Shown here: positions 62,114 to 64,000 of the stretch, in pieces | How the letters are laid out: every line of letters begins with the position of its first letter | How positions within the stretch are numbered: the first letter of the stretch is position 1 | Assembly: GCF_014635085.1 (NCBI RefSeq) | Contig: NZ_BMCH01000001.1 | Span: forward strand, 713,151-777,150 | Length of the DNA stretch: 64,000 bases | DNA from: Asaia siamensis | Lineage (GTDB): Bacteria > Pseudomonadota > Alphaproteobacteria > Acetobacterales > Acetobacteraceae | Direction of reading: 5' to 3' | Notes under the pieces: model-generated | Databases searched by the model: none | Seen by the model: the letters and a program-made list of their open reading frames with translations, nothing else | What the model was told of the DNA's origin: nothing | Made by a program: the position numbers and the translations under genes

Positions 62114-64000
62114 TCACGACACCACAGCCAGAGAACCCGTTTCAGCGAAGGAGGTTGCAAGGCTGAGATCGACGGACAGGACCTGACTGACCCCGCGCTC
62201 CTGCATCGTGACGCCGAAAAGCCTGTCCATATGGGCCATGGTGAGCTGGTGATGGGTCACGATCAGAAAACGCGTATCTGCTTCTTCAGCCATATCCTTA
62301 AGCAGCCCGCAGAGCCGCTCGACATTCGCATCGTCGAGCGGAGCATCGACCTCGTCGAGAATGCAGAGCGGGGCAGGCTGGCAGCGGAACGTTGCGAAAA
62401 TGAGCGACAGCGCCGTCAATGCCTGCTCTCCGCCGGACAGAAGCGAGAGGGTCGACAGTTTCTTGCCGGGCGGTTGAGCAAAGATTTCCAGCCCCGCCTC
62501 AAGAGGGTCATCGCTGCCGACCAGTCCAAGATGGGCCTTGCCACCATTGAACATGCGGCTGAACAGGGACTGGAAGTGCCGGTCGACCTCGACAAACACT
62601 GCCTGAAGTCGCTCGCGCCCCTCTTTTTTCAGCATGTTGATCGAGCCACGCAGACGGCCGATGGCCGAGCCCAGTTCCTCATGCTCGCGCATCAGGTGAT
62701 CCGACTGGTTGCGGGCCTCGTTATATTCCTCATCAGCCAGCAGATTGACAGGTCCGAGGGCTTCCCGTTCCTTCAGGGCCCGGCTGAGGCGTCGCTTGAG
62801 AGTGGTCTCGCTCTGCTCCGTCAGAGGCAGGTCGAAATCCTCTGGTGGGGCGGTCTCCCGACTTTCCGTGAGCTTCTCGAGCTGGCCACAGGCCTGGGTC
62901 AGGCGTTCCTGCAGGCGGATGGCGTTCTCTCTGGCAGAGGCGCAGCGTTGCTCGGCGTCCCTGCGCGTTTCTGCCAGCGTCTCAAGGGCGGCCTCGATAT
63001 CGGCGAGTGAAGCCGCAGCACCGTCGAAAGCCTCTTCGGCGGTTTCAAGGGCGCCTATGCTCTCCTGCGATGCGGCCTCGAGGCGGGTCTTCTCGGCATC
63101 GCTCCGCAAACATTCCGTCTCACCGAGCGCGACGCGGGCTTGAAGCCGGGTCAGATCGTCCTGCAGGGCCAGGCTTTGCGTGTTGTTTTCACTCAGTCGG
63201 ACGGAGAGCTGCGTTTTTTCCTGTTTTGCGCGGTCATGGGCGGCTTCTGCCTCGCGGAGTGCTTCCTGATGGCGAGCGCTTTCTTCGCGATGGGTCGCTT
63301 CCTGAGCCTGTGCATTCTGGAAATCCTGCTCCAGGGGGGTCAGGTCAGGCACGGGCGCGAGGTCGCGTTGCTGTGCTTTTGCCTGAGCCCGGGCGTTTTT
63401 CACGGAATCATGCTGGGGCAGCAGCGCCGAGAGGCGACTGGTCAGGCTGAGCTTCAGGTCGCGTCTTGTCTGCAGATCCCTTCCCGTCGCGCCGATTTCC
63501 CTGCCGAGCGTTTCAAGCGTCTGTCTGGATGCGTTGAGCTGTGTGTCGAAATCCTTCAGAACCGTACGTTGTCTGTCTCGTGCTTCGGCGCATCGGGTCA
63601 GCGCCGCGTCGTGATCTGTCTGCGCGATCTGCGTTTTTTGCGAGACGATCTCGGCGAGATCCTGCCGTGCCTGAGCCAGTACAGCCGTCAGGGTGCGCGA
63701 TCTGGTTGCGTTGGACTCTTCCTGCAGTCTCAGGCGGGTGGCCTTTTCCTGCGCGGCACCATGGTCCGATTCGAGACGCCTGGCGTCATTCAGTGCGCGA
63801 TCAGCTATCTGGCGTGTATTGGCGAGCGTCTCGCGCAGGCTGTCGATCTGCGTCCTGAGCGTGCTTTCCGCTGCGAGAGACCCAAGCGCTTCTCTCGCAG
63901 CATCAACGCGTCTGGCCATCTCGTCGCGCTGGATAGCGGCTTCTTCACGTGTCTGGTCGAGACGATCGAGCTGGCTGCTGATGCGGTCGCGCTGAGTGAG
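62114..64000 (-). CDS. smc: chromosome segregation protein SMC, C-terminal part (runs off the right edge)
   Basis: 629 codons in frame to the window edge, of which the C-terminal part is seen. Long coiled coil rich in Glu, Ala, Gln and Arg, then the head: ABC signature LSLLSGGEQALTALSLIFA, Walker B APLCILDEVDAPLDDANV, and H-loop LIVTHHQLTM. The N-terminal Walker A head and hinge lie outside. SMC with ScpAB compacts and separates chromosomes. No stop or shift in the coil. Confidence 0.97.
   Translation of the reverse strand, partial: LTQRDRISSQLDRLDQTREEAAIQRDEMARRVDAAREALGSLAAESTLRTQIDSLRETLANTRQIADRALNDARRLESDHGAAQEKATRLRLQEESNATRSRTLTAVLAQARQDLAEIVSQKTQIAQTDHDAALTRCAEARDRQRTVLKDFDTQLNASRQTLETLGREIGATGRDLQTRRDLKLSLTSRLSALLPQHDSVKNARAQAKAQQRDLAPVPDLTPLEQDFQNAQAQEATHREESARHQEALREAEAAHDRAKQEKTQLSVRLSENNTQSLALQDDLTRLQARVALGETECLRSDAEKTRLEAASQESIGALETAEEAFDGAAASLADIEAALETLAETRRDAEQRCASARENAIRLQERLTQACGQLEKLTESRETAPPEDFDLPLTEQSETTLKRRLSRALKEREALGPVNLLADEEYNEARNQSDHLMREHEELGSAIGRLRGSINMLKKEGRERLQAVFVEVDRHFQSLFSRMFNGGKAHLGLVGSDDPLEAGLEIFAQPPGKKLSTLSLLSGGEQALTALSLIFATFRCQPAPLCILDEVDAPLDDANVERLCGLLKDMAEEADTRFLIVTHHQLTMAHMDRLFGVTMQERGVSQVLSVDLSLATSFAETGSLAVVS

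Noticed and set aside
1-64000. Prophage, IS element or CRISPR array
   Set aside because: No integrase, transposase, terminal repeats or regular short repeats were seen on either strand; the HNH gene is the chromosomal single-copy type.

Overview
The window looks like chromosomal DNA of an alphaproteobacterium, most likely an acetic acid bacterium (Acetobacteraceae). The base composition is fairly GC-rich. Protein families and gene order are alphaproteobacterial (aroE-coaE-dnaQ, ubiA next to rsmE-gshA, a NrdA without an ATP cone, CtrA- and EcfG-like promoter motifs). A pyruvate-decarboxylase-family enzyme and a GntP-type gluconate permease fit an acetic acid bacterium. The genus cannot be fixed from sequence reading alone. 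No insertion sequence, CRISPR array, rRNA operon or complete prophage was seen. Both ends cut a gene: lysA at the left edge and smc at the right edge.

Layout. 1-2900: lysA (partial), cdd, a secreted trypsin-like protease, a stand-alone receiver protein with an EcfG-like promoter, two identical tRNA-Arg(ACG) genes and a small lipoprotein. 3000-7600: guaA, a two-HAMP chemoreceptor with a CtrA-type site upstream, an AT-rich spacer and an ArsC/Spx-like protein. 7600-12400: an HNH endonuclease, gluQ-RS, a 45-residue LptM-like lipoprotein behind argH, an N-formylglutamate-amidohydrolase-family protein and aroE. 12400-18800: coaE and dnaQ, then two glycosyltransferases, asnB and a dihydroorotase in one tight run. 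18800-24500: a small secreted protein, a class A beta-lactamase, and yfgM-bamB-der plus an isochorismatase-family hydrolase. 24500-32200: a YitT-like protein, a 2-oxo-acid decarboxylase with a divergent LysR regulator, a YjbR protein, gluconate permease, a dienelactone-hydrolase-family protein and a drug-efflux MFS pump.

32300-34200 is the most accessory-looking patch: a SpoT-type HD hydrolase translationally coupled to a nucleotidyltransferase, then an AT-rich spacer with inverted repeats and an orphan small gene. 34200-41450 returns to housekeeping functions (a protein lysine methyltransferase, ubiA, rsmE, gshA, lolA, rsmI and a divergent LpoA-like lipoprotein). 41700-47250 (minus strand) carries lpxL, lpxK, a DUF374-KdtA fusion, a universal stress protein and pdxH. 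47400-54000 holds fabI, aroC, osmC (EcfG-like promoter) and a ribonucleotide reductase operon, nrdA-META/YbaY-nrdB, preceded by two NrdR-like boxes 31 bp apart. 54100-64000 holds an SDR, a methyltransferase, a polyprenyl diphosphate synthase, murI, pyrE, a small Cys-containing gene behind a Fur-like box, gltA, sixA, chorismate mutase, a metallophosphatase and the C-terminal half of smc.

The genes do not form one large system. Most are core metabolism and envelope assembly. The observations most worth pursuing are the HD/nucleotidyltransferase pair, the envelope protein inside the nrd operon, the DUF374-KdtA fusion, the Fur-box small protein, and the two EcfG-type promoters of identical form.
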